Positions 30,889 to 40,649 of a stretch of DNA of 64,000 bases are shown piece by piece (within the stretch, counting starts at the first letter, position 1; each line of letters starts with the position of its first letter). The notes under the pieces are model-generated. The model saw only the letters and a program-made list of their open reading frames with translations, searched no databases and had not been told where the DNA came from. Made by a program: the position numbers and the translations under genes. The stretch is from NCBI GenBank assembly GCA_018396675.1, contig JAGTQX010000003.1, forward strand, positions 186,001 through 250,000. Reading direction: 5' to 3'. Source of the stretch: Candidatus Bathyarchaeota archaeon. Lineage in GTDB: Archaea; Thermoproteota; Bathyarchaeia; Bathyarchaeales; Bathycorpusculaceae.

Positions 30889-33837
30889 ATGAAAAGAAAG
30901 ATTAAACTTTCAATCATATTGCTTACTCTAATTTTCAGCATTATATATTTCCCACTATACAGTATGTTTCCAACCGTTAAGGCAACCTATGTTGAAGGGC
31001 CAATCGACATTGACACTGTCTGGACTCTTGTGGACAGCCCGTTCGTTATTTCGGGGAACGTTACCATAAACGAAAATGTCACTTTAACGGTAGAGCCTGG
31101 AGTTGAAGTTAGATTCGGTGGAAAATTTTCAATAATAGTTAACGGCAGGCTCATAGCGAACGGAACGGAGAAAAAACCGATAACCTTCACATCAAACAAA
31201 GAGTCGCTTGAAATTGGAGATTGGGAAACCATTCTATTTAATGGAACAGGCCAACCTAAATCATGGCTAACTCACTGCGTAGTAGAATACGGAACATATG
31301 GCGTAACAACAATGGCGGGCAGTTCGCTGACGGTTTACAATAGTGTGTTACGTCTAAACAGCGAAAGCGGCATCCGCATATATGGAGACAGCGACGTAAC
31401 AATGCAAAACAACACTATAACTCTAAACAAAGACGGCGTAACATTAGAGGGAACGTTCACATCACCAAGCGTAAAAATAGACAACAACCACATTACCTTA
31501 AACTGGCACAGCGGAATATTGTTAATGATGGATGAAGGCAATGCAGTTATATTAAACAACACGGTTTACGAAAATTACTGCGGATTCTATGTCGCAGCGA
31601 ACGCAAGCACGCTGATAACACGTAACTACATCATCAGCAACAATATAGGGGTACTCTACGACTCCGATGCGGGAGACCATGAGGCGCACTTTAACAACAT
31701 TGTAAACAACACGGTAGGCATGGATGTCACGAAGGACATCACCGAATACACTGTTGTAAACGCAACATACAATTATTGGGGACATGAAAGCGGCCCATAC
31801 CACGAATCTTTGAACCCGCATGGAAAAGGCAACCCTGTGGACTGCAACGGGGTTGACATTAAATTCGTTTTCTTCTTATCCAAGCCTATAGACTACAATA
31901 ATAGTTTGCCTACAGCGGTTCTGTGGGCTGATAAAACGTTAGTTGCGCCAGGTCAAACTGTAACTTTTGTCGGCTCAGACTCACAAGATGACGGGCGCGT
32001 GGACTGGTACTTCTACGACTTCGGCAATGGACATAACAGTAGTTGGACGACATTGACGCTTTTCTTTTATCATTACGACTCTGTGGGAGATTACACGGCA
32101 CGTTTGATGGTGAAGGACGACTTCGGCAGTGCAAGCGACTATGCCTCGATGCCTGTGCATGTTCAAGACCTAACGCCTTTGGATGTCAGGTTGACTCTTA
32201 GCAACTCCACGGTTGATTACAATGAGGAAATCAAGATTACGGCTTATGTTTCGTTAGGCGGAAGTCCAGTTGAGAACGCGAATGTCACGTTGTTCTCTGT
32301 GAAAGGCGGAGTGTTTACACCCTCGTGGAATTTAACGGATTCTTCCGGCTATTTTGAGGCCGTATTCAAGGCGCCGAACGTCACAGAAGTGACTGACGTT
32401 AGAATCATGGCAAGAGCATCAAAAAGCGGTTACGCGGATGGGTCTGATTATCAATATGTTAAGGTTCTTCCACCACTAAACGTTCACATAGATGCCGATT
32501 ATCAATCAATTCTTTCAGAGGACACAGCAAAGTTAACAGTTACTGTTACGGACGCTTTCGAAGCACCTGTGGAAAATGTTTCACTTAAATTGTCAACAAC
32601 GTATGGTGACTTGTCTGAAACTGAAGCATTCACGGATCAAAATGGAACTGCAATATTAGAGTTCTATGCTCCAATGACACTGGAGAATTTAACAGCCACA
32701 ATCAGCGTTGAAGCATGGAAGGAGGAATACGCGAAGGGTTACTGCGAATTTGCAATCAACATAAGGCCCAGAATACTTGTTATGGAAATCAGCGCTGAAC
32801 CTATTACGGTATTGTCTGAAGAAACCGTACAAATAAAGGTGAACGTTTACTGCGAAGATGTCCCAGTTTCTGGCGTATTGGTTAGCGTTTCATCGGATAA
32901 TGGTGGAAATTTCAGCGAGACAGAAAAAATAACAGGCTCAACGGGTGAGGCACTCTTTGTATTTGGTGCTCCTTTGGCAATCGAAGAGAAGACTGTGACG
33001 GTTAGTGTAAGCGCGACAAAAGAGGGGTATGTAAGCGTTGGTGGACAAATTGAAATAACAGTAATGCCCAAAGTGCTGGTTGTTCAAGTAACAGCTGAAA
33101 GAAACGCCACAATTTCGGAGGATGAGATAAGCGTCACTGTTCACGTAGAGTACGATGGCAAGCCAGTTCAGGAAGCGAACGTCACACTTTCAGCTGATGC
33201 TGGAGAATTTTCGGCCACGACAGCATACACGGATGCTTTTGGAAACGCAACCTTAATTTTTAAAGCGCCTCCAGTTGAAAACGAAACGCTGATTGTTATC
33301 ATTGCGACGGCTTCGAAATATGGCTATGCCAGCAACAGCAGTTCATTACTGGTTACTGTTACGCCTGGAAACTTGACGGTTGACATTGCTGCAACATGGT
33401 ACGCGGTGAGGCCGGAGAAATCTTCTGAAATCATGGTCTACGTGAAGTGTAATGATAAGCCAGTTGCAAATGCGGCTGTTGCAGTTAGTGTGAGTATTAG
33501 TCCGGAAGGCGCATATGTGATGTATCTTAATGCTACTTCAGCGTTGACGGATTCGGATGGTTATTGTGCATTTAATCTTTCAGCGCCAGCAACATCAAGA
33601 GTATTGAGTCTCACGGTTAGTGTGGAAGCGACAAAATATGGCTACGTTAGTGCGAGCAAGAGCTTAACGATAGAGGTTCTGCCAGAAGAAGGCGGGGGAA
33701 TACCTTTGATGACTATTGTTTTGATACTTATTCCAGTGCTGTTGGCGGTTGTGTTCGTGGTGTTGGTCAAATTGGGTGTGATTTCGATTTCGATGGGTGA
33801 AGAGGAAAGTAGTGGTGGTAGTGGTAGCGTTTCGTAA
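30889..33837 (+). CDS. Membrane-anchored surface protein: beta-helix, PKD and Ig-like repeats
   Basis: A 982-residue exported protein. A signal peptide covers residues 1-33. About 40-310 form a right-handed parallel beta-helix of the NosD/carbohydrate-binding type (repeating NNTI.LN..G patterns). About 335-425 are a PKD-like domain (FYDFGNGHNSSWTT...YHYDSVGDYTARL). About 425-925 are five Ig-like repeats of some 100 residues, each with 'V.NA.VTL....G.FS' and 'T...GYA' ends. A membrane span at about 933-957 and a short Gly/Ser cytoplasmic tail close it. Such stalk-like proteins act in adhesion or cell-surface binding. It lies just before the pilus locus but seems a separate transcript. Confidence 0.75.
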   Translation: MKRKIKLSIILLTLIFSIIYFPLYSMFPTVKATYVEGPIDIDTVWTLVDSPFVISGNVTINENVTLTVEPGVEVRFGGKFSIIVNGRLIANGTEKKPITFTSNKESLEIGDWETILFNGTGQPKSWLTHCVVEYGTYGVTTMAGSSLTVYNSVLRLNSESGIRIYGDSDVTMQNNTITLNKDGVTLEGTFTSPSVKIDNNHITLNWHSGILLMMDEGNAVILNNTVYENYCGFYVAANASTLITRNYIISNNIGVLYDSDAGDHEAHFNNIVNNTVGMDVTKDITEYTVVNATYNYWGHESGPYHESLNPHGKGNPVDCNGVDIKFVFFLSKPIDYNNSLPTAVLWADKTLVAPGQTVTFVGSDSQDDGRVDWYFYDFGNGHNSSWTTLTLFFYHYDSVGDYTARLMVKDDFGSASDYASMPVHVQDLTPLDVRLTLSNSTVDYNEEIKITAYVSLGGSPVENANVTLFSVKGGVFTPSWNLTDSSGYFEAVFKAPNVTEVTDVRIMARASKSGYADGSDYQYVKVLPPLNVHIDADYQSILSEDTAKLTVTVTDAFEAPVENVSLKLSTTYGDLSETEAFTDQNGTAILEFYAPMTLENLTATISVEAWKEEYAKGYCEFAINIRPRILVMEISAEPITVLSEETVQIKVNVYCEDVPVSGVLVSVSSDNGGNFSETEKITGSTGEALFVFGAPLAIEEKTVTVSVSATKEGYVSVGGQIEITVMPKVLVVQVTAERNATISEDEISVTVHVEYDGKPVQEANVTLSADAGEFSATTAYTDAFGNATLIFKAPPVENETLIVIIATASKYGYASNSSSLLVTVTPGNLTVDIAATWYAVRPEKSSEIMVYVKCNDKPVANAAVAVSVSISPEGAYVMYLNATSALTDSDGYCAFNLSAPATSRVLSLTVSVEATKYGYVSASKSLTIEVLPEEGGGIPLMTIVLILIPVLLAVVFVVLVKLGVISISMGEEESSGGSGSVS

Positions 33838-33898
33838 GACGTAATATTTAATAACCAAAGTGTATAGATATATAACACAAGTACAGGAGAAAAACGCA

Positions 33899-35527
33899 AT
33901 GGCGAAACTGCAGCTCAGACAGGAACTAGCCAAAATCAAAAAAATACGAATAAAACTTAACATTGGAAAACCCAAAAAACTTGCCATCCCACCACCTCCA
34001 CCAAAACCAATACCAAAAGGCTTCAGAGTAGTTGACAGGTACCCACTTTATGAACCGTTCGCACACGTCGCCATAGTACAAAACCCAAAAACAGGCGAAT
34101 ACAAATATATACTTGACGAGCTACAACTTGACCCACTTGAAAGAGGCGTTTACAACCGTATTTTAGAGATTCTCCTCGCAGAAATAGAATCACCGAAAGA
34201 TGAAATACTTGATCCCAGAAAATTCTTCGCAGAAGAAGCTAAAAAAATTGTTGACAAGTATAGGATAAGCCTAGGCTGGCTTCCAGACGTTTCATGGTAC
34301 AAGATTCTTTATCACGCCGAAAGAGACCTCGTAGGCTTCGGCAGAATAGATCCCTTAATGCGAGACCCAAACATTGAAGATATTTCATGCGACGGAGTCA
34401 ACAAACCAGTTTATATCTGGCACAGAAACTACGAAAGCATCGAAACAAACCTCGAATTCGAAAACGACGAAGAACTCGACAACATGGTCGTCAAACTTGT
34501 CCACATGGCTGGAAAACACGTAAGCTCAGCCTTCCCAATAGTTGACGCTTCTCTCCCAGGCAAACACAGACTTGCAGTCTGCTATAGACGAGAAGTTACA
34601 CCTTTCGGCACGGCTTTCACGATTAGAAAGTTCAGAGAAGACCCATACTCGATAATAGACTTAATAAACATGGGAACATTTTCCGAGGAGATGGCAGCGT
34701 ACTTCTGGATGTGTCTCGAAAACAGAGCGTCAGTCATGGTTCTCGGTGGAACCGCCGCTGGAAAAACAACAGCGCTAAACGCGTTGGCATGTCTAATTAA
34801 GCCAGGAAGCAAAATAATCACGATAGAGGAAACGGCGGAACTTAACCTTCCTCACGAAAACTGGGTCTCTTTGATTGCAAGGCAAAGTTATGGACTTGGC
34901 GGAAGCAGCGTCGGCGAAGTAACCCTTTTCGACCTTGTGAAAACGTCGATGAGACACCGTCCAGACATTCTGATAGTAGGTGAGGTTAGAGGACAAGAAG
35001 CCTACGTGCTCTTCCAGGCGCTGGCAACAGGACACGGTGGCATGTGCACCATGCACGCTGAAAACCTCGACTCTGCAATAAAACGTCTAACACAGAAGCC
35101 TATGGAAATAGCACCAGCATACATTCCACTAATGAACATTGTGCTGTCAGTCCAAAGGGTACACTTGATGAAGTCTGGAGAGAAAAAAGCCTACAGACGT
35201 GTAATGAACGTCAACGAAATCGCTGATTACGAGGATTATAGAGCTATTTTCAAATGGCACCCAGCGAAAGACGAGCATCTTCCATCACTTAACAAAAGCG
35301 TGATGCTTTCAGGAATTTCCGAACGGTTAGGCGTCAGCAAAAAAGACTTGACTGAAGAAATAGAAAGACGCAAACAGATTCTACAATGGATGCGTGGACG
35401 AAACATAAGAAGCTACAAGGATGTGGCTGCAATCATCGCCGAATACTACGCAAGGCCCAAACAGATTTATGAAAAAGTCATTGCAGGGGAGGAGGTTAAG
35501 GCGATTGCCGCTACTCAAGGTCCTTGA
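33899..35527 (+). CDS. Type IV pilus assembly ATPase (TadA/FlaI/VirB11 family)
   Basis: Cytoplasmic secretion ATPase of about 542 residues that powers pilus assembly. Walker A is GGTAAGKT at residues 283-290; IEETAELNLPHENW and ILIVGEVRGQEAYVLFQALATGHGGMCTMHAE supply the Asp box, Walker B and His box. An N-terminal domain of some 200 residues precedes the core, after a proline run PPPPPKP. The ATG is chosen for AGGAGA eight bases upstream; TATAGATATATA upstream is the likely locus promoter. The membrane-platform gene starts 23 bases before its end. Confidence 0.93.
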   Translation: MAKLQLRQELAKIKKIRIKLNIGKPKKLAIPPPPPKPIPKGFRVVDRYPLYEPFAHVAIVQNPKTGEYKYILDELQLDPLERGVYNRILEILLAEIESPKDEILDPRKFFAEEAKKIVDKYRISLGWLPDVSWYKILYHAERDLVGFGRIDPLMRDPNIEDISCDGVNKPVYIWHRNYESIETNLEFENDEELDNMVVKLVHMAGKHVSSAFPIVDASLPGKHRLAVCYRREVTPFGTAFTIRKFREDPYSIIDLINMGTFSEEMAAYFWMCLENRASVMVLGGTAAGKTTALNALACLIKPGSKIITIEETAELNLPHENWVSLIARQSYGLGGSSVGEVTLFDLVKTSMRHRPDILIVGEVRGQEAYVLFQALATGHGGMCTMHAENLDSAIKRLTQKPMEIAPAYIPLMNIVLSVQRVHLMKSGEKKAYRRVMNVNEIADYEDYRAIFKWHPAKDEHLPSLNKSVMLSGISERLGVSKKDLTEEIERRKQILQWMRGRNIRSYKDVAAIIAEYYARPKQIYEKVIAGEEVKAIAATQGP

Positions 35528-37208
35528 AGCGTGGTCCTTCCGTCTTTTCGGAAAACTAGCACCCTCCTTCCTAAAACACGTCTTTGAATTCAAAGACTAT
35601 TTAGAGAGGGCTAAAATCAAAATCTATCCTGAAACGTACGTTTCGCTAATGTTTTTCCTCGCACTTTTAACAGCACCGATTCCGATAATAGCCATCATAA
35701 TCGTCTACTTTTACGGGTTCATCCCAATAATCTTCCTTGTGCCTATGCCTGTCTACATCATGATAGGTTTTCTCTTAATACCATTGTCTAGGGCAAGCGA
35801 GAGAGCGGCAAACTTGGAAAGAGAAATGCCGTTCGCAGCCGCCTACATTAGCGTTATGGCTTCCGGCGGAATAGCGCCATACACGAGTTTTAAGCGATTA
35901 GCGGAAGTCGAGCTGATGCCATCAATGCGAAGCGAAGCAAGAGAAATTCTAAAAGATGTGGAAATATTTGGAATAGACCCGTTAACGGCTATAGAAAACG
36001 CCGCAAAGAAAAACCCGCTTGACATTTTCAAAGATTTCTTGGCTGGTTACGCTTCAACAGTGATAATAGGCGGAGACATTGGACACTTCCTTGAAAGAAA
36101 AGCGGAGGACATTTTCAAAACAAGAGCCATGCGTGTGAAAGCTGCAGCGGAAAGGCTTGGCATGTTATTGGAAACTTTCATAATTGTGATGGTTCTAATG
36201 TCGCTGTGCTTCTACATCCTCTTCAGCGTAGAATCCTTATACAGCGTCGGAGGCATTTCAATGTATTCGGGCATAATACTCTACACTTACCTGTTCACTC
36301 CAATGCTATCCTTGATGTTCATTTACTTAGCACATAGCATGCAGCCGAAAACCCCAGTTGTGGAAATGCGACCATACAAAGTTTTCGGAGTGTGTAGCAT
36401 AATTGGCATATTCGTGTTGCTGTTGTTAACAAACTTTTTCGGTTACATGCAAATTCCATTCTTCAGCCAGCTTCAAACAGTAATAGACTTGCCAGTAGCC
36501 ATAGCAATAGCCCTATTCATCGCAACAGCGCCAGCGGCCATAGTGTATCAAAGGTTAAACAGCAAGAAAACCAGCATGGAACAGGGAATAAACAGTTTCC
36601 TAAGAGACTTAACAGAAGTAAGGAAGACAGGCTTATCTCCGGAAAAATGCATTGAAAGCCTATCTAAACGTGATTACGGCGAGTTCAGCAAAGAACTGCG
36701 CAAGATAAGCTCCGAAATTTCATGGGGAGTGCCAATAAGCAAAGTGATTATGGACTTTGTGAAGCGAACAAAAAGCTGGATGGCTCAACTCATCATGTTC
36801 CTCCTCGTTGAAACAATAGATGTTGGTGGAGGAACAATAGCCATGATTGAATCACTTGCCAGATTCAACAATTTGACACAGGAGGTGGAAAAAGAGAAGA
36901 AGATGTCCGTTCGCCCATACATAATGATGCCATACTTCGCCGCCATTCTTCTCGTCGCAACAACAACTATGATGATAGGGTTCACGTCCGGCACGTTAGG
37001 CGTTGCTGGAACCGGCCAGCAAAAAGACTTGGGGCCCATGGTTACAACGTTCGTCACGTCAGCAATTTTTCACAGCTATTTGATAGGTGTAGTGGCGGGC
37101 AAAATAAGCGAGGAATCTGTGGCAGCCGGCTTTAAACATGCTTCGATACTGGTGGTGGTCGCTGCTTTAGCTGCTAAACTTGTGCCAATGTTCATCAAAT
37201 TTGGATAG
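35505..37208 (+). CDS. Type IV pilus membrane platform protein (TadC/FlaJ, T2SF domains)
   Basis: About 567 residues with two T2SF-type cytoplasmic domains (around residues 80-190 and 365-470) flanked by eight or nine membrane spans, the archaeal FlaJ/TadB-C fusion layout. EREMPFAAAYISVMASGGIAPYTSFKRL is the first signature. It anchors the ATPase and the growing pilus. TTG start preferred because GGAGG sits seven bases before it and it overlaps the ATPase gene; a longer reading from an ATG at 35421 would add residues translated from an out-of-frame ATPase segment. Confidence 0.9.
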   Translation: MPLLKVLEAWSFRLFGKLAPSFLKHVFEFKDYLERAKIKIYPETYVSLMFFLALLTAPIPIIAIIIVYFYGFIPIIFLVPMPVYIMIGFLLIPLSRASERAANLEREMPFAAAYISVMASGGIAPYTSFKRLAEVELMPSMRSEAREILKDVEIFGIDPLTAIENAAKKNPLDIFKDFLAGYASTVIIGGDIGHFLERKAEDIFKTRAMRVKAAAERLGMLLETFIIVMVLMSLCFYILFSVESLYSVGGISMYSGIILYTYLFTPMLSLMFIYLAHSMQPKTPVVEMRPYKVFGVCSIIGIFVLLLLTNFFGYMQIPFFSQLQTVIDLPVAIAIALFIATAPAAIVYQRLNSKKTSMEQGINSFLRDLTEVRKTGLSPEKCIESLSKRDYGEFSKELRKISSEISWGVPISKVIMDFVKRTKSWMAQLIMFLLVETIDVGGGTIAMIESLARFNNLTQEVEKEKKMSVRPYIMMPYFAAILLVATTTMMIGFTSGTLGVAGTGQQKDLGPMVTTFVTSAIFHSYLIGVVAGKISEESVAAGFKHASILVVVAALAAKLVPMFIKFG

Positions 37209-37224
37209 AGAGGGAGGCGAGGAC

Positions 37225-38082
37225 GTGAAAATTAAGGTTATAATTCACACTAAGTTGCGAGGGAATAAGAAAGCTATTAGTCCAGCGGTTTCGACAGTCA
37301 TACTAACGAGCGCTATTGTTGTGCTTCTGCTTGTTACGGTCGTGTTTGCAAATAATTTCTTAAACGCTAGGATGGCGGAGAACGAGTTTAGCGCCATGGA
37401 GCAGTTTATGCAAAGTGTTGGGCTTCAACTGGACGACGTGGCTTGGACTGCTGGACGTGTTCAGACTTTTCGTTACGCAAGCAGATTTGGTCAAATGGCA
37501 TTCGAAAACAAATCTTTAACTTACAATGTTTACATCAATGGAGCTTTGTGGCAGAATTTTACGACGGGCATAATCATGTTTAAAATGCCTGTAGAATGGT
37601 ATTCTCTTGGGAATAATCATTACAAAAGCATCTATCCACAGGATGGGAGGTTTATTCACTGGTCCGCTTCCGCACCGGTAGGCTATGTGTATGCAGTTGA
37701 AAGGTTGCCGATGGCTGATGGCGGTTTCATAAGAGTTGTCCTGGTACCTACGATTCGAGTGTTAAATTCAACCATGACTATTGGCAGTAACACATACACT
37801 TATCTCAGGTTTTATTTGCCGCAACTTTTCTCCAATGGCACACACAACTATCTTTCACAGTCGATAACATTCACTGGTGAACGCGTTTTGGTTAAAACTG
37901 CAACAAATGTTAACACGGTTAGAATAACTGTTTCTTTCCCGAACAGCACCAGACAAGGTGAACCCTATCTTAATGGGGGATTCTTCAATTTCGCCAAAGA
38001 AGAAGAAACTTTCAGCGTACAAGGCTCTATTATCGAGTTTTACACTGGTGAGGTGAAGGTTTCGTTAGGATTGCATGCTTAG
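37225..38082 (+). CDS. Pilin-like protein with class III signal peptide
   Basis: A 285-residue secreted subunit. The N-terminus has a basic leader ending NKKA followed by ISPAVSTVILTSAIVVLLL, the archaeal pilin cleavage and assembly motif (cut expected before ISP). The large extracytoplasmic part is beta-rich with several N-x-S/T sites and no recognised domain. GTG start with GGGAGGCGAGG upstream. It is the first structural gene after the platform protein; it may be a minor pilin or tip subunit. Confidence 0.78.
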   Translation: MKIKVIIHTKLRGNKKAISPAVSTVILTSAIVVLLLVTVVFANNFLNARMAENEFSAMEQFMQSVGLQLDDVAWTAGRVQTFRYASRFGQMAFENKSLTYNVYINGALWQNFTTGIIMFKMPVEWYSLGNNHYKSIYPQDGRFIHWSASAPVGYVYAVERLPMADGGFIRVVLVPTIRVLNSTMTIGSNTYTYLRFYLPQLFSNGTHNYLSQSITFTGERVLVKTATNVNTVRITVSFPNSTRQGEPYLNGGFFNFAKEEETFSVQGSIIEFYTGEVKVSLGLHA

Positions 38083-38095
38083 GAGGATGCCGTAA

Positions 38096-38581
38096 ATGCC
38101 GAACATAACTATTGAATATGTCATCTTGCTTCCGATTTTGATTCTTCAGATTATGCTTTTCCCGTTTGCAGTGAACATGCTTATGAACATTTGGGTTGAT
38201 TCACGGAGAACACTGGCGCTTCAAGAAGTGGTTAGTCACATTGGAAGTTGTCTACAACAAATGTATTTCACCCTAAACCACAATTCGGTACCTACAGGAA
38301 AACTAACACAAACAGTGGATGTCCCACCGTTCATAGAAGGCTACCACTATGTAGGAAACGCAACGTTGAGACCGGTTTTGGATCCGGAGTTGGGTTCAAG
38401 CAAAGTTTTGCGGATGATGTTTAGGCTGGTTGGCACTGGAACAGTTGTGGAGACTTCGGTTATTCTTGGTCCAAGCGTAGAATGGAGAGAGTCAACTTTT
38501 GTGAGCAATTCAACAAGCGTGTGCATAACAGCTGAGAAATTTGCTAATGAAACCATCCTTTTGGCTTTTGGAGGAGGTTAA
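38096..38581 (+). CDS. TadE/minor-pilin-like protein
   Basis: A 161-residue protein whose N-terminus (PNITIEYVILLPILILQIML) has a glutamate five residues into the hydrophobic helix, as in type IV pilins and TadE pseudopilins, followed by an extracytoplasmic domain of about 120 residues. No lysine-rich leader is present, so processing by the peptidase is uncertain. AGGAGG precedes the ATG. It fits between two other pilin-like genes in one operon. Confidence 0.65.
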   Translation: MPNITIEYVILLPILILQIMLFPFAVNMLMNIWVDSRRTLALQEVVSHIGSCLQQMYFTLNHNSVPTGKLTQTVDVPPFIEGYHYVGNATLRPVLDPELGSSKVLRMMFRLVGTGTVVETSVILGPSVEWRESTFVSNSTSVCITAEKFANETILLAFGGG

Positions 38582-38588
38582 ACCCCGA

Positions 38589-39800
38589 ATGGCAGGCTCA
38601 ACCATAGACCATTTAATCTCTTTGACGGTTTTTCTAGCGGCGCTGCTGCTGTTCATAAGCTTATTCAATAACATGCTTCAGACGGCAATACTATATCAGC
38701 GCCACAAGTATCTTGCAACAAAATGCAGCGACTTGCTGGATAACATGCTGTTAACGCCGGGAATTCCAGCGAACTGGAGCAAACTAAACGTTAACCCTGT
38801 TGGTTTTGGATTGCAAGATCCAGAATTCACGCAGTACCAGCTTAGTCCCTTTTCATTAATGCGATTGCAGTACTCTCCTGGAGAACCGATTTATTATCGT
38901 GGGACTAATCAATGGTATAGTAACATTACTTTGGAATTTGGCGATTTTCTTTTGGTGTCTTCTGCGAAAGCCTTGAATTATTCATATGTCGCAAAGCTTC
39001 TGGGGATAAACAATACTTACGGATTTCAACTAACATTAACTCCTATAGTAGATGTTAAAATAACGGAAACGCGTGCTGGCGAACCTTTAACCATTGATGT
39101 AATGGTGACCGGTAAGAGTTTTCCGCTTGCCAATGCTGAGGTAAGCTACTGTTTTTTGAAGGTTATTACACAAGGTTCACAGAGCCCACCTGCCTATCAA
39201 ATTAGTTACGGGTCAGCTTACACTAATGAAAATGGCGTGGCAACATTGTCGTTTAGCGGTGTAAACTCTGGAGATGCTTACACACTAATAGCCTGTGCGC
39301 GTTTAAGTGGGCTAGTAGGAGTGGGGTTTCACCAACGGGTAACAGGATACCAAAATTATGTCATTCCTTTTGTTGAAAGCATTGAAGATGGACGAGTAAT
39401 ACTTGCTCATAGTTACGACGTGCACAACTTTGATTCACCGGAATCAGCAGTTTTCTTTAATGCGACATTCATCCACATGAGTGAAGATTTCACTTTTCAC
39501 ATAATGGAAAATTATCAGGAAATAGCGGGCAATGTTAACTATAGCAAATCTCAATATGCGAATATCACGCTTCCACTCGAACCAGGAATTCTTGTAGTCA
39601 CATATCAGAGCAACAACGAGTACGGTGTTGTTCTTATGCCTTGGGGATTAAGCTCCATGGCTTTTCCAGTGATTTTCGGCGGTAATCCAGCGAACCAGGA
39701 ATGGGTTGCCACCGACACTCGCCAAGTTCTTGTTGATAAAATTGCGTACGAGGCGAAGTTGGCCCTGTGGAGTTTGGAGGGTTATGGGGTGATTGGCTAG
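38589..39800 (+). CDS. Pilus-locus secreted protein with N-terminal pilin-like helix
   Basis: A 403-residue protein with one N-terminal hydrophobic helix (STIDHLISLTVFLAALLLFISLFNNML) and a large outer part that includes an Ig-like segment near residues 170-270 (VDVKITETRAGEPLTIDVMVTG...TNENGVATLSF). It may be a minor pilin or adhesin of the pilus. The ATG is preferred to one 16 codons upstream since GGAGGAGG precedes it and the upstream reading overlaps the previous gene. Its stop abuts the next start. Confidence 0.65.
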   Translation: MAGSTIDHLISLTVFLAALLLFISLFNNMLQTAILYQRHKYLATKCSDLLDNMLLTPGIPANWSKLNVNPVGFGLQDPEFTQYQLSPFSLMRLQYSPGEPIYYRGTNQWYSNITLEFGDFLLVSSAKALNYSYVAKLLGINNTYGFQLTLTPIVDVKITETRAGEPLTIDVMVTGKSFPLANAEVSYCFLKVITQGSQSPPAYQISYGSAYTNENGVATLSFSGVNSGDAYTLIACARLSGLVGVGFHQRVTGYQNYVIPFVESIEDGRVILAHSYDVHNFDSPESAVFFNATFIHMSEDFTFHIMENYQEIAGNVNYSKSQYANITLPLEPGILVVTYQSNNEYGVVLMPWGLSSMAFPVIFGGNPANQEWVATDTRQVLVDKIAYEAKLALWSLEGYGVIG

Positions 39801-40649
39801 ATGATGCGTACAATCGAAGTTATGCTTGTAATAATCATATTGTTTGGAGCTTTTTTGATCGCCTCCTTTTTTGCTGTTTTGCCTTCGCCGCGTGAAGTTT
39901 CGCCAGTAAACCTTAGGAGGTTGGCGTTGACGACGCTTCAGGTTTTGGATGTTAACTATAGCTTGAGTGAAATCGCGTTTGACGAAGAAAACGATGCTGC
40001 GTGGGGCGAGTTGCAGATTGCACTTTCTGCCTGTTTGCCGCCGAGCGTGGTTTACAATTTGACGGTTTACGAGGTTTCAAGCGGAGCTTCTTCGGAAGTT
40101 TACCGTTTTATAAGGTCGATTTCGAATGCTGAAAGTTTAGGCGTAGCTTCAGACGCTGCTTCGTATATGGTTGCTTCTTCGAATGTGACTTTTAGGTTTA
40201 TTCCGGAAAAGATTGGTGAACACGGCGTAGGCGGAACACTATATATATTGAATTGCAGCGACGCTAGGGGATGGTGGATAACCGGCTACTCAGCCCACAC
40301 TCTAGCCCAAGACTTGTACAACATGCTATCCAAATACTTTATAAAAACAGTAATGGTGCAAAACACAACACAACTTAAAACAATACTTGACGGCACAGCC
40401 CTAGAAGGCGAAACACTGCAAGGCGCAGTAGTGATAAACACTTTCGGAGAAGCCGTGCCCATTCCATCAAGCTACGCAACCAGCTACTACAAGGATTCGT
40501 ATGCAGAATATTTCTACCAGTTAGGCAGACGCGTTAACCAGTATAACTGGACTTGGGTGAGCATCGTTGGCTGGCCATTCTATTACGTGACAAACACGGG
40601 ATACTTCACCGTTCGTCTGACCATAACGGTTGGGGAATTTATGGAATGA
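39801..40649 (+). CDS. Pilus-locus exported protein (possible 5' part of a frameshifted gene)
   Basis: A 282-residue protein with an N-terminal pilin-like helix (RTIEVMLVIIILFGAFLIASFF) and an outer alpha/beta domain containing LYILNCSDARGWWITGY and GAVVINTFGEAVPIP...YFYQLGRRVNQYNWTWVSIVGWPFYYV, reminiscent of class I amidotransferase-like folds. The last dozen residues (TVRLTITVGEFME) look unlike the rest, whereas the overlapping frame reads SDHNGWGIYGMKMV and continues a plausible protein. Either a single-base deletion, a -1 frameshift, or two coupled genes. Confidence 0.6.
   Translation: MMRTIEVMLVIIILFGAFLIASFFAVLPSPREVSPVNLRRLALTTLQVLDVNYSLSEIAFDEENDAAWGELQIALSACLPPSVVYNLTVYEVSSGASSEVYRFIRSISNAESLGVASDAASYMVASSNVTFRFIPEKIGEHGVGGTLYILNCSDARGWWITGYSAHTLAQDLYNMLSKYFIKTVMVQNTTQLKTILDGTALEGETLQGAVVINTFGEAVPIPSSYATSYYKDSYAEYFYQLGRRVNQYNWTWVSIVGWPFYYVTNTGYFTVRLTITVGEFME

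Noticed and set aside
35421-35504. Longer start for the pilus platform protein giving 28 more residues.
   Set aside because: The extra residues are translated from an out-of-frame part of the ATPase gene and look unstructured; TTG at 35505 has a well-placed GGAGG.
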